This document shows positions 8,831 through 18,016 of a stretch of DNA of 64,000 nt, one piece after another; the first letter of the stretch is position 1, and every line of letters begins with the position of its first letter. The position numbers and the translations under genes were made by a program. Below the pieces are notes generated by a model. It worked only from the letters and a program-made list of their open reading frames with translations, searched no databases and had not been told where the DNA came from. Origin of the DNA: Flavobacterium buctense (GTDB taxonomy: Bacteria; Bacteroidota; Bacteroidia; Flavobacteriales; Flavobacteriaceae); contig NZ_JACTAB010000008.1 in assembly GCF_014486695.1 (NCBI RefSeq), forward strand, positions 42,166-106,165. The letters are read 5' to 3'.

Positions 8831-10186
8831 TTAATTAATCAACCCTTTTACCTCATCAAAATTCAATCCGCCATAATTACCTGAACTCATTAACAGCAAA
8901 GCTGAATTATTTAAATCATAGGAAAACAAAAAGTTCTTGAATTCTGCCGGATTGGTATAAATAATCAAATCATCGCGTTTGAACGATTGCGCAATTTGGT
9001 CGTAAGTGACTTCTTCCAATTGTTTGATTTTAACAGCATCGGGTGAATAGAAAACTACAGCAATATCGGCTGCGTCTAATGCGCCTTCATATTCTTTTAG
9101 GAACTCGGCGTTTAAACTGCTGTAAGTGTGCAATTCCAAACACGCCACTAATTTTCTATCCGGATATTGTGCTTTAACCGCTTTAGTTGTTGCCGCTACT
9201 TTACTTGGCGAATGGGCAAAATCTTTGTAAGCTACTTTGCCTTTGCCTTCGGCTATTTTTTCCAAACGTTTTGACGCACCTTTGAAACTCGCAATAGCTT
9301 CATAGAAATCGGCTTCGTCAACGCCCATATTTTGGCAAATCCATTTGGCGCCGGCCAAATTATTGAGATTGTGTGCTCCAAAAACTTCGATTGGCATTGG
9401 CCCTTCGGGTGTATCGAGTAAAGTAGTTCCGTCTTTAACAGAATAACTTGGGGTTTTATAAGGCAATCTTCGGATGGTGTTGGTGCTTTCTTCGGCTACT
9501 TTTTTAACGGTTTCATCTTCTTCATTATAGACTAAAATTCCGCCTTTGGTAATTTGGTTGACAAAAATGGCAAACTGTTCTACGTAATTTTCAAACGTAG
9601 GAAATACATTAATATGATCCCATGCAATTCCGGAAAGCAAGGCTATATTGGGTTGGTATAAATGAAATTTTGGTCTTCTGTCGATAGGTGACGACAAATA
9701 TTCATCGCCTTCTAACACTATAAAATCGTTATCGTGAGTTAGATGAACCATGGTATCAAAACCTTCTAATTGAGCGCCAACCATATAATCGACTTCGATA
9801 TTGTGAAAATGCATTACGTGTAAAATCATCGATGTGATGGTCGTTTTCCCATGAGAACCACCAATGACTACTCGGGTTTTGTTTTTAGATTGCTCGTACA
9901 AAAACTCGGGATAGGAATAAATTTTAAGACCCAGTTCTTGTGCTTTCAACAATTCCGGATTATCAGCTTTGGCGTGCATTCCGAGAATAATCGCTTCGAT
10001 ATCTGCGGTGATTTTTTCAGGAAACCAACCCATTTCAATGGGCAACAATCCTTTTTTCTCTAATCTGGATTTGGAAGGTTCAAAAATGGCATCATCACTT
10101 CCGGTAACTTGGTATCCTTTATGGTGTAAGGCCAGGGCTAAATTGTGCATGGCTGCACCGCCAATGGCTATAAAATGTGTTCGCAT
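8831..10186 (-). CDS. mpl: UDP-N-acetylmuramate:L-alanyl-gamma-D-glutamyl-meso-DAP ligase
   Basis: 451 residues, a Mur-ligase-family protein. The N-terminal Rossmann part carries IGGAAMHNLA, the ATP P-loop is GGSHGKTTITSMI (about residues 107-119), and the central part holds the EGDEY and HINVF segments. Mpl attaches recycled murein tripeptide to UDP-MurNAc in the cytoplasm. The alternative, MurC, is less likely because the second motif and HSPSKVAAT region fit Mpl better. The TPR gene lies 2 bp upstream, so the two are co-transcribed. AnmK, another recycling enzyme, is encoded at 57.3 kb. Confidence 0.87.
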   Translation of the reverse strand: MRTHFIAIGGAAMHNLALALHHKGYQVTGSDDAIFEPSKSRLEKKGLLPIEMGWFPEKITADIEAIILGMHAKADNPELLKAQELGLKIYSYPEFLYEQSKNKTRVVIGGSHGKTTITSMILHVMHFHNIEVDYMVGAQLEGFDTMVHLTHDNDFIVLEGDEYLSSPIDRRPKFHLYQPNIALLSGIAWDHINVFPTFENYVEQFAIFVNQITKGGILVYNEEDETVKKVAEESTNTIRRLPYKTPSYSVKDGTTLLDTPEGPMPIEVFGAHNLNNLAGAKWICQNMGVDEADFYEAIASFKGASKRLEKIAEGKGKVAYKDFAHSPSKVAATTKAVKAQYPDRKLVACLELHTYSSLNAEFLKEYEGALDAADIAVVFYSPDAVKIKQLEEVTYDQIAQSFKRDDLIIYTNPAEFKNFLFSYDLNNSALLLMSSGNYGGLNFDEVKGLIN

Positions 10187-10188
10187 TG

Positions 10189-10890
10189 TTAAGATTTATT
10201 TTTTTCTTGATAAGTTTCTAAAACTAACTTGGCTTTTTCAGGCTGATTCATTTTGTTCTTGTACAAATTCGCTAATTTTTGGTAAGAGGTTTTAGAGCCG
10301 CCAATAGCTATGGCTTGTTTATAATTTTTTTCAGCTTCTTTGTAACGCTCGAAATATTCGTCTATGCGACCTTTTGCCAAATAGCCGTCAACCGGTGAAA
10401 TTTTGGATAATTCATTGGCATATTTTTGAGCTTTCTTTTCACTTCCACCGACAATTCCGGGCAATTCTAAATACAATTCTATCAACGCCCATCGTGCTTC
10501 AATGTGATTCGGGTTGAGTTGAATGGCTTTTTCAAAAGAAGCTTTAATTTCATCAATCATTCCTAACGCTTTGAATTTATTAGACTCTTTAGCTTTCATT
10601 CCAAGGCAACCTCCATATTTATAGTGGTAATTGGCTTCATTAGGTTTGAGTTTTCTCAATTTATCATAATAAGACATGGCTTTTGTCCAAGCTTTATTAG
10701 CGCCTTCAATATCTCCTAAATACTCGAGAGTTTTTAAATCACTAGGCTTGTCTTTTAAGACATTCTCTAAAATTGGTTTTGCTAAAGCATATTTACCTTG
10801 CAAAAATAACTTCTCTGCTTTTTCAAAATCGGATTGAGAAAAAATCATTAGTGGAAATAAAAAGATGATTTTGTAAATCAATTTCGTCAA
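10189..10890 (-). CDS. Tetratricopeptide-repeat protein, exported; probable TTG start
   Basis: About 233 residues. A signal-peptide-like stretch (LIYKIIFLFPLMIFSQ) is followed by TPR units from residue 20 onward, e.g. FEKAEKLFLQGKYALAKPIL, AMSYYDKLRKLKPNEANYHY and ASFEKAIQLNPNHIEARWAL. It likely serves as a periplasmic protein-protein scaffold. There is no ATG before the signal peptide. A longer reading frame starts with TTG at 10917, but that TTG is part of the TATATTTG -7 box, so it cannot be translated; I chose the next in-frame TTG at 10890, which gives a compact signal peptide. Co-transcribed with mpl (2-bp gap). Start confidence is moderate. Confidence 0.75.
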   Translation of the reverse strand: MTKLIYKIIFLFPLMIFSQSDFEKAEKLFLQGKYALAKPILENVLKDKPSDLKTLEYLGDIEGANKAWTKAMSYYDKLRKLKPNEANYHYKYGGCLGMKAKESNKFKALGMIDEIKASFEKAIQLNPNHIEARWALIELYLELPGIVGGSEKKAQKYANELSKISPVDGYLAKGRIDEYFERYKEAEKNYKQAIAIGGSKTSYQKLANLYKNKMNQPEKAKLVLETYQEKNKS

Positions 10891-10914
10891 ATTAATTATG
10901 GTTTTATTGAATAA

Positions 10915-10922
10915 CAAATATA
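10915..10922 (-). promoter_or_regulatory. -7 promoter element of the TPR-mpl operon (TATATTTG)
   Basis: Perfect TAnnTTTG match on the minus strand, about 25 nt upstream of the proposed TTG start at 10890. Confidence 0.65.
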
Positions 10923-11259
10923 GGTATTTTTAATATTGGTCTGATTTGAATTAACACTTTTGAAGAAAGTATAGCTTATTAAAAACCATTGCTTACCAAC
11001 AATCGACAATCTGTTAGGCAAAACTATCCACTAACAGCAAAAATCAACGATAAAAAGCAACTGAAATACTATATAAAATACTGTTTTTAAACCACTTACA
11101 ATCCGTTTTCCTTGTTATTTCCCCATAAAAAAGAACTCGAAAATGGTCAAAAACTGTAGTTTGTCGACTTTTAAGGTAGTATAACTAAAAAGATAACCAT
11201 CTGAAAATGGGTACTTTAAATTTGTTATAATATTAACGGAGTTTAAAATTCATCGCCCT
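10923..11259 (+). promoter_or_regulatory. Long upstream region of the first giant secreted-protein gene
   Basis: 337 bp without a gene. The only clear element is TAAATTTG at 11217-11224, a perfect -7 match about 36 nt before the ATG at 11260. No good -33 TTG, hairpin or repeat is evident in the rest. Confidence 0.5.
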
Positions 11260-14200
11260 ATGAAAAAAAACTACATGCAAACAGAGAATAGATTTTCACT
11301 AGAATTATTTTTTTCAAAAAAATATATCCTACTTCTAGTTATGCTTTTACTTGTAGGAAGCCAATCTACATCAGCTCAAACCGCTGGTCCAAACAATCCA
11401 AGTTCAGGTACATTTATAGCAGGTGCCAATATTGATTGGACAAATTCAGGAAACATTACTAATACTGCAGACGCTAATTATGCTTCAGCTACTTTAGGTG
11501 GTGCAGGAAATACCGATTATCTTTTAGGTAGTAATTATGGGTTTTCCATACCAACAGGCGCCATCATCAATGGAATAGTAGTGAACATCCGAAGAAGTAC
11601 TAGTGCCATTAATGGTGGCAGAATTACCAGAGACAATGACGTTTACTTAGTAAAAGGAGGTGTAATTGTTGGTAACGATAAAGCAACTACAACGGCTTAC
11701 ACAACTTCATTAGCCGTGGCTACTTATGGTTCTGCAACTGACACATGGGGAACAACTTGGACTCCGGCTGAGATTAATGCGACCAATTTTGGAGCCGTAC
11801 TTTCTATAAATGCAAACAATAGCTTGACTGCAACTGTAGATTATATAAGAATTACTGTTCATTACACTACGATTGGTTTTTCACCAGCTAGTGCCTGTAC
11901 AAATTCTAATGCCTCGGTTGTGATTACAGGAAATTATATTGCTGCCACTTCTGCCGTAAGTTTTAATGGAGTGAGTGCTACTTTTATACAAAACAACAAT
12001 TCGCAAGTAACCGCTACTTTACCAATTGGAGCTACAACGGGTACTATCGCATTAACAACACCTCAAGGAAGTGCAACAAGTGCTGCCAATTTTATTGTAA
12101 ACCCATTACCAATTTTAACAGCTATCACTGGTAATACATCCGTATGTATTGGTTCGACTACAACTTTATCAAACACAACAGCCGGTGGAACTTGGTCTAG
12201 CGCTTCAACTTCAATTGCAACTATAAACGCTTCTAATGGTGTGGTAAGTGGAATTGCAGCCGGAACTTCTTTAATTACCTATACTTATACCGATGGAAAT
12301 GGTTGTACTAACAGCGTGAATACAACAGTAACTGTTAATGCTTTACCGGTTGTATCAACACCAAGTAGTGTTTGTTTAGGAAATACAACGCAATTATCTC
12401 CAAACACAGGCGGAACTTGGATTAGTAACGACTTGAGTAAAGCCACAATTGATAATACAGGATTAGTAAATAGTGTTGCAGTCGGTAATGTAACTTTTAC
12501 CTTCACTAATAATACAACTACTTGTAGCAGTACAACCACGACTCTTTCAGTATTGGCTTTGCCAACTGTAACTTCACATCCGCTTGCTACTCAAACGGTT
12601 TGTTCAGGAAGTGCTGTTAGTTTAAGTGTTGGAGCTTCAGGTGCAGGTTTGACTTTTCAATGGTATAATGGGATTAATCCGTTGTCAAATGGCGGTTCAA
12701 TTTCAGGAGCTACAACGGCAACTTTGACCATAAACCCAATTAACTTGGGACAAGCAAGTACAGATTACTATTGTGTAGTAAGTGGAACTTGTACACCAAG
12801 CGTTTCTTCAAATAATGCGGAAATAATCGTTATCGAAAACGTAATAATAAGTACTCAACCAACAACTTCACAAACACTTTGTACTGGTGACACTGCAACA
12901 TTTTCTGTGGTTGCAACCGGAGCCGGCTTGACCTACCAATGGTATAAAGGAGCAACAGCTTTAGTAGATAGTGCTATTATATTGGGAGCAACAACGGATA
13001 CTTTAACTTTGAGTTCATTAGTGAGTGCTGATGCAGGAACAGATTATTATTGTCTGGTAAGCGGAACAAGTCCTTGTAGTGCTGTTTCATCTGCAAACGC
13101 TACTTTAAACATCAATCAAAGTGCTGCCATAGCTACCCAACCTCAATTGTCTCAAAATATTTGTGAAAGTGGTTCCGTAAATCTTTCAGTAACGGCTACC
13201 GGCGGAAGTTTATTATACCAATGGTTCAAAGGATCAAATTCATTAAACAATGGTGGCACTATTTCAGGTGCCAATAGTGCTTCCTTGACCATCAATCCTA
13301 TTTCATTAAGTGATGCAGGAACAGATTACTATTGTGTAGTGAGTAACGGATGTTCAACAGGAGACACTTCGAACAATGCTGAAATCATTGTTAGTCCAAA
13401 AGCATTTATTCCGGCACAAACGTTAACCGTTTGTAATGGTGTTGCATTTACTTTAACTCCAATTGATGGTGTGCCAAATTCTGGGACAATTGTACCTGCA
13501 AATACAACTTATTCGTGGTCGGCACCGATTGTAACCGGAGGAATGTTAGGCGGACAGGCATCCATTGGTCAGCAAGCTTCTATAAACGGAACTTTAAGCA
13601 ATCCAACAAACGTTAATCAAACAGCCACTTACACTGTAACTCCCAAATCCGGGACATCACCAAACTGTGACGGTGCTTCATTTACTGTTACAATAACTGT
13701 TAAACCAAGTGCTTCAATCCAAGATATTTCAACAGCTATCTGTACCGATGGAACAGTTACTATTACTCCAACTCATGCAGGTCTTAACATTGTGCCTACG
13801 GGAACTACTTACTCTTGGGGAAATCCAATTGTAACCGGTGGCATTACAGGGGCAACTTCCGAAAACGGATTAGCTTCATTTAGTCAAACTTTGAATAACC
13901 CAACTAATATAGCTCAAACTGCTACTTACACCATCACTCCTGAGACAGCTACTTGCATAGGAACACCTTTCGAGGTAATAGTGACGGTTAATCCAAAACC
14001 AGAAAGCGCTGTAAATCAATCCAATCAAACTGCTTGTTCTGATGTTTTATTTTCGCCTATTATTGTTTCTAATACTAATAGTCAAGCAGTGACTTACAGT
14101 TGGACAAGAGACAATACTATCAATGTATTCGGACCAACAAATGGAACTTCCGGGACAATAACTGTGGGAAACACATTTTCATTGTCACAAATTTTAACTA

Positions 14201-17200
14201 ATAACACCACTTCGGCACAAACAGTTGTTTATACCTTCACGCCAACTTCCACAAACGGATGCATAGGCGAGCCTATAACCTCAACCGTTATATTAAATGT
14301 CCCTTCTGTAGGCGGTACTGCTTCGATTTCCTTACCTAATGTTACTCCTGTAGTAAGAACAACCACTGTTTGTCACTTTGGTTCGGGAATGGTTTATTTA
14401 TCGGGTCATACCGGAAATATCGTGGGATGGCAATCCACTACTAATGGAGGAACTACGTGGACCACAATAGCCAATACCACTTCATCGCTAAGTTATAGTA
14501 ATATTACTCAAACCACATTCTTCAGAGCAATCATTCAAAATGGTAATGCTTGTAATTTGGCTTATTCTTTCATTGCTTTAGTGGATGTAATTCCGAATAT
14601 CAGACCTACTCCAGTAACAGCAACTCCTCAAACAATTTGTGTCGGCGGTTCGTCAGTATTATATTCTGAAAGCGGATTCGCTACGAGTTCCTATATAGCT
14701 GAAGGTGGTACTTTTAGTAATGCCAATCCTGACAATTGGTTGGTTGATGGTTGTGGAAATTGTTTAAATGCCGGAGGAAGTAATACTACTATTGGTCCAT
14801 TTAGATTAAGTGCAACTAATGGCGGAACTTATTCAGGCATCAATTATACCTCGATTGGAAAGTTTGCCATTGCCAACGGAAATTTCAATTCGATAATGCA
14901 AACACCGATTTTCAATACTTATGGATTGACTACTGCCAATATCAGCTTTAATCATGCCTTTAATTTGCAAGCCGGAGCTTCAGTTTCTGTCGAATTATCA
15001 TTAGACGGCGGAACAACCTATTCGATAGTTTTAGCATCTTTCACAGGTCCAAGTACCAGAAGTCCGTACAATGCTTTTCCAAATCAAACAATAGATTTAA
15101 GCAATTATATAGGTCAACCAAATTTAAGAGTTCGATTTGTTTACAATGGCACAACAAACAGTTCATGGGCTATTGATAATATTTTAATCCCTGAATCTCC
15201 TGCTAATTTAACTACACAATGGGTAGATTCTATTACAGGCCAAGTGATAAGCACAACGGCAACGGCAACTGTGACACCAACAGTTACAACCACTTATGCT
15301 GTTACTTCCTATTTAAATGGTTGTACAAGTTATGGCCCTGAAGGAACAACTTATATTACTGTAAATGTAAACCCGAGACCTACTGCTAACATTGGCCCGT
15401 CTCAAACCATTTGTCTAGGCAATCCGGCAACTTTTAGTGTAGCTTTAACAGGTTCAGCACCATGGAGTATTACGTATAGCAATGGTTCAACAACTACTAC
15501 TGTTAATAATATTACTACTAATCCATATGTTTTTAATGTTAATGGACTAACTGCCAACAGAACTTTTACCATCACGGCTGTGAGTGACTCCAGATGTACA
15601 GCTACTCCTTCAGATATTTCAGGCTCGGCAGTAGTAACCGTTTTAAATGGCACACCTGGTTTATGGACCGGAGCAGTTAGTACAGATTGGTTTGATTGTA
15701 AAAATTGGGCTGGAGGAATGCCTTCGGCTACTATTAATGCTCAAATTCCGGCCGGTGCTGTTAGAATGCCGCTGATTGATCCTTCAACCTCCAGCTTTGC
15801 CGCTTTGTATAGTAATATTGCCAGAGCACAAGATGTTATCATAGCCAATGCAGCATCACTAACAATGGCTACCAACTCAGACTTATACGTGAGTAGAGAT
15901 TGGAGAAACAGTGGAACGTTTACCCCGGGAATGGGAACCGTAACTTTCAACAGCGCAATAGCCAATCAAGTTCAAACCATCAATACCGGTATAAAAACAA
16001 ATGAAACTTTTTATAATTTAACACTCAACAATTCAAATAGTGCCAGAGGAATTAATTTGGTTACTAATTTTGAATTGACTGTTGCCAATCATCTGTCATT
16101 ACTAAGCGGTGATTTGCGTTTAACAGGTGAAGCGCAATTAATTCAAAATGGCGCTACTGCCAATCCTTCAAGCGGAATCGGAAAAATTTTAAAAGACCAA
16201 CAAGGAACCCAAAGCAGTTACCATTACAATTATTGGTCATCACCTGTTACTACAAATGGTATTAACTATTCAATTGGCGGTGTTTTAAGAGATGGTTCTG
16301 ATGTTGCGACAAATCCATTTAACCCAAGTGCATTAAACTTTGGAGCCGATGTTAATTTCGCTGATGGCGCCTTAACTTTTCCGGCCAATTTAAGTACCGG
16401 ATGGATGTACAAATTTACAAGTGTAAGCACTGTATATGCAGGTTGGCAACATATTGGAAGTACAGGAACCGTAAATCCTGCGGAAGGTTTTACTATGAAA
16501 GGTGTAACCGGAACAGGTGTTGTAACTGCTGAACAAAATTATGTATTTGTAGGTAAACCAAACAACGGTACTATAGGTTTAAATATTAGTTTAAATCAGT
16601 CTTATCTAGTTGGAAACCCTTATCCATCAGCCTTAGATGCTGACGAATTTATCAAAGACAACATTAAAGATGGTGCAGGAAGAGCTGCGACAAATATTTT
16701 TAATGGCGCACTTTATTTTTGGGATCACTTTGGGGGACAAACTCATATTTTAGGACAGTATGTTGGTGGTTATGCCACATACACTTTGATGGGTGGTGTT
16801 GTTGCTTTATCGAATGATCCTTTGACTGCTAACAATGGAAGCAATGGAACAAAAACGCCTAAAAGATACATTCCTGTAGCGCAAGGATTCTTTATTGGAA
16901 CAGGTCCAACCACAGATTTAACTACTAACAATCCCGGTTTGAGTACACCTATTACCGGTGGAACTATTACTTTCAAAAATAGTCAACGAGTTTTTAAAGT
17001 GGAATCCGCAGTAGATTCACAGTTTTTCAGAACTCAAAATGACTCTGATGCTGTAGACACTGTTAATGATGAAAGACAAAAAATCAGACTCTTGTTTGAA
17101 TCTCCTAATCAATTATACCGACAAATCTTAGTAGGTGTTGATGAAAATTCGACCAACTCTTTTGATATTGGATATGATGCTCCGATGATTGATTTGAATA

Positions 17201-17754
17201 CCGATGATTTATATTGGAATATCAGCAATTCAAAAAATACTATTCAAGCCGTTCCTCATTTTAATTCAGATCAAATTATTCCTTTGGGAATTAGAACTTC
17301 TGTTGAAGGATTAACAACCATAAAAATTGCCGGTTTAGAAAATATTTCAGAATCAACTAATATTTACATTCACGATAATGAAACCGGATTAGATCATAAT
17401 ATCAGAAATAGTGAATTTGCTATTTCACTCCCGATTGGAGAATATGATAACCGATTTTCATTGCGTTTCTCCGGGCAGACTTTAGGTGTAAATGACCCAA
17501 TAAAAGTTAATCCTATTATTTATTTCACTAATGCCGATAGCAGTTTGAATATTAGAAACACTGATATAAATACTACTTTAAAATCGGTGACCTTATTTAA
17601 TCTTTTAGGACAACAAATAGCAACCTATTCTATTGAAAACAGGAACCAACAAGATTTAAAAATACCTATATCTAATATTGCCAGCGGAACTTATATTGTT
17701 AAAATAACTTCTGATTTCGGAAGAACATTTAGTCAAAAAATCATTAAAAAATAA
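11260..17754 (+). CDS. Giant T9SS-secreted multidomain protein, type A sorting domain
   Basis: 2164 residues, a probable surface or secreted adhesin-like protein; no catalytic domain seen. Order: signal peptide with a long N-region and LLVMLLLVG core ending near residue 40; beta-sandwich-like N-domain (about 41-205); IPT/TIG domain (about 207-283); bacterial Ig-like domain (about 285-365); three Ig-like repeats with QW(Y/F)xG motifs whose Trp lie at residues 468, 561 and 655, a 93-94 residue period; PKD-like repeats with YSW motifs (to about 1020); a MAM-like domain ending in WAIDNILI (about 1150-1310); a long module with NPYPSALD shared with the next gene (about 1467-2075); T9SS type A C-terminal domain (about 2080-2164, LFNLLGQQIATYS ... 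GTYIVKI). An alternative ATG at 11275 would shorten the signal peptide. Export requires the Sec and type IX systems, encoded elsewhere. Confidence 0.88.
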   Translation: MKKNYMQTENRFSLELFFSKKYILLLVMLLLVGSQSTSAQTAGPNNPSSGTFIAGANIDWTNSGNITNTADANYASATLGGAGNTDYLLGSNYGFSIPTGAIINGIVVNIRRSTSAINGGRITRDNDVYLVKGGVIVGNDKATTTAYTTSLAVATYGSATDTWGTTWTPAEINATNFGAVLSINANNSLTATVDYIRITVHYTTIGFSPASACTNSNASVVITGNYIAATSAVSFNGVSATFIQNNNSQVTATLPIGATTGTIALTTPQGSATSAANFIVNPLPILTAITGNTSVCIGSTTTLSNTTAGGTWSSASTSIATINASNGVVSGIAAGTSLITYTYTDGNGCTNSVNTTVTVNALPVVSTPSSVCLGNTTQLSPNTGGTWISNDLSKATIDNTGLVNSVAVGNVTFTFTNNTTTCSSTTTTLSVLALPTVTSHPLATQTVCSGSAVSLSVGASGAGLTFQWYNGINPLSNGGSISGATTATLTINPINLGQASTDYYCVVSGTCTPSVSSNNAEIIVIENVIISTQPTTSQTLCTGDTATFSVVATGAGLTYQWYKGATALVDSAIILGATTDTLTLSSLVSADAGTDYYCLVSGTSPCSAVSSANATLNINQSAAIATQPQLSQNICESGSVNLSVTATGGSLLYQWFKGSNSLNNGGTISGANSASLTINPISLSDAGTDYYCVVSNGCSTGDTSNNAEIIVSPKAFIPAQTLTVCNGVAFTLTPIDGVPNSGTIVPANTTYSWSAPIVTGGMLGGQASIGQQASINGTLSNPTNVNQTATYTVTPKSGTSPNCDGASFTVTITVKPSASIQDISTAICTDGTVTITPTHAGLNIVPTGTTYSWGNPIVTGGITGATSENGLASFSQTLNNPTNIAQTATYTITPETATCIGTPFEVIVTVNPKPESAVNQSNQTACSDVLFSPIIVSNTNSQAVTYSWTRDNTINVFGPTNGTSGTITVGNTFSLSQILTNNTTSAQTVVYTFTPTSTNGCIGEPITSTVILNVPSVGGTASISLPNVTPVVRTTTVCHFGSGMVYLSGHTGNIVGWQSTTNGGTTWTTIANTTSSLSYSNITQTTFFRAIIQNGNACNLAYSFIALVDVIPNIRPTPVTATPQTICVGGSSVLYSESGFATSSYIAEGGTFSNANPDNWLVDGCGNCLNAGGSNTTIGPFRLSATNGGTYSGINYTSIGKFAIANGNFNSIMQTPIFNTYGLTTANISFNHAFNLQAGASVSVELSLDGGTTYSIVLASFTGPSTRSPYNAFPNQTIDLSNYIGQPNLRVRFVYNGTTNSSWAIDNILIPESPANLTTQWVDSITGQVISTTATATVTPTVTTTYAVTSYLNGCTSYGPEGTTYITVNVNPRPTANIGPSQTICLGNPATFSVALTGSAPWSITYSNGSTTTTVNNITTNPYVFNVNGLTANRTFTITAVSDSRCTATPSDISGSAVVTVLNGTPGLWTGAVSTDWFDCKNWAGGMPSATINAQIPAGAVRMPLIDPSTSSFAALYSNIARAQDVIIANAASLTMATNSDLYVSRDWRNSGTFTPGMGTVTFNSAIANQVQTINTGIKTNETFYNLTLNNSNSARGINLVTNFELTVANHLSLLSGDLRLTGEAQLIQNGATANPSSGIGKILKDQQGTQSSYHYNYWSSPVTTNGINYSIGGVLRDGSDVATNPFNPSALNFGADVNFADGALTFPANLSTGWMYKFTSVSTVYAGWQHIGSTGTVNPAEGFTMKGVTGTGVVTAEQNYVFVGKPNNGTIGLNISLNQSYLVGNPYPSALDADEFIKDNIKDGAGRAATNIFNGALYFWDHFGGQTHILGQYVGGYATYTLMGGVVALSNDPLTANNGSNGTKTPKRYIPVAQGFFIGTGPTTDLTTNNPGLSTPITGGTITFKNSQRVFKVESAVDSQFFRTQNDSDAVDTVNDERQKIRLLFESPNQLYRQILVGVDENSTNSFDIGYDAPMIDLNTDDLYWNISNSKNTIQAVPHFNSDQIIPLGIRTSVEGLTTIKIAGLENISESTNIYIHDNETGLDHNIRNSEFAISLPIGEYDNRFSLRFSGQTLGVNDPIKVNPIIYFTNADSSLNIRNTDINTTLKSVTLFNLLGQQIATYSIENRNQQDLKIPISNIASGTYIVKITSDFGRTFSQKIIKK

Positions 17755-17770
17755 TTTATAAACTAAAAAG

Positions 17771-17820
17771 TTTGCAAAAAAATAAAAGTGCCTTATAAAG
17801 TGTTTTTATTTTTTTGCAAA
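17771..17820. terminator. Long AT-rich perfect hairpin after the first giant gene
   Basis: A perfect 17-bp inverted repeat: 17771-17787 with 17804-17820, loop of 16 nt (17788-17803). The stem is built of TTTGC followed by A and T runs, so transcripts in either direction fold. There is no long T tract after the stem, but the 3' arm itself contains T7 runs. Likely a terminator or mRNA-stabilising structure. Confidence 0.7.
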
Positions 17821-17967
17821 TTATCAGCAAAATAACTCAAAATCAAATAATTATTTAAAAAATAACAGATTAATAGTATAAATACTTTCAATAAATTAAA
17901 ATTGTTAAAAACATAAGGATTTACTAACATATTTGTTTAATAATAAGAAATTAATGCTCTAATTTCT

Positions 17968-17975
17968 TATATTTG
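17968..17975 (+). promoter_or_regulatory. -7 promoter element of the second giant gene (TATATTTG)
   Basis: Perfect TAnnTTTG match 41 nt before the ATG at 18017. Together with the hairpin at 17771-17820 it suggests that the second giant gene has its own transcript. Confidence 0.55.
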
Positions 17976-18016
17976 ATTATAAAAATTAAATTGTTAAATG
18001 AAAAATGAACTAGTTT

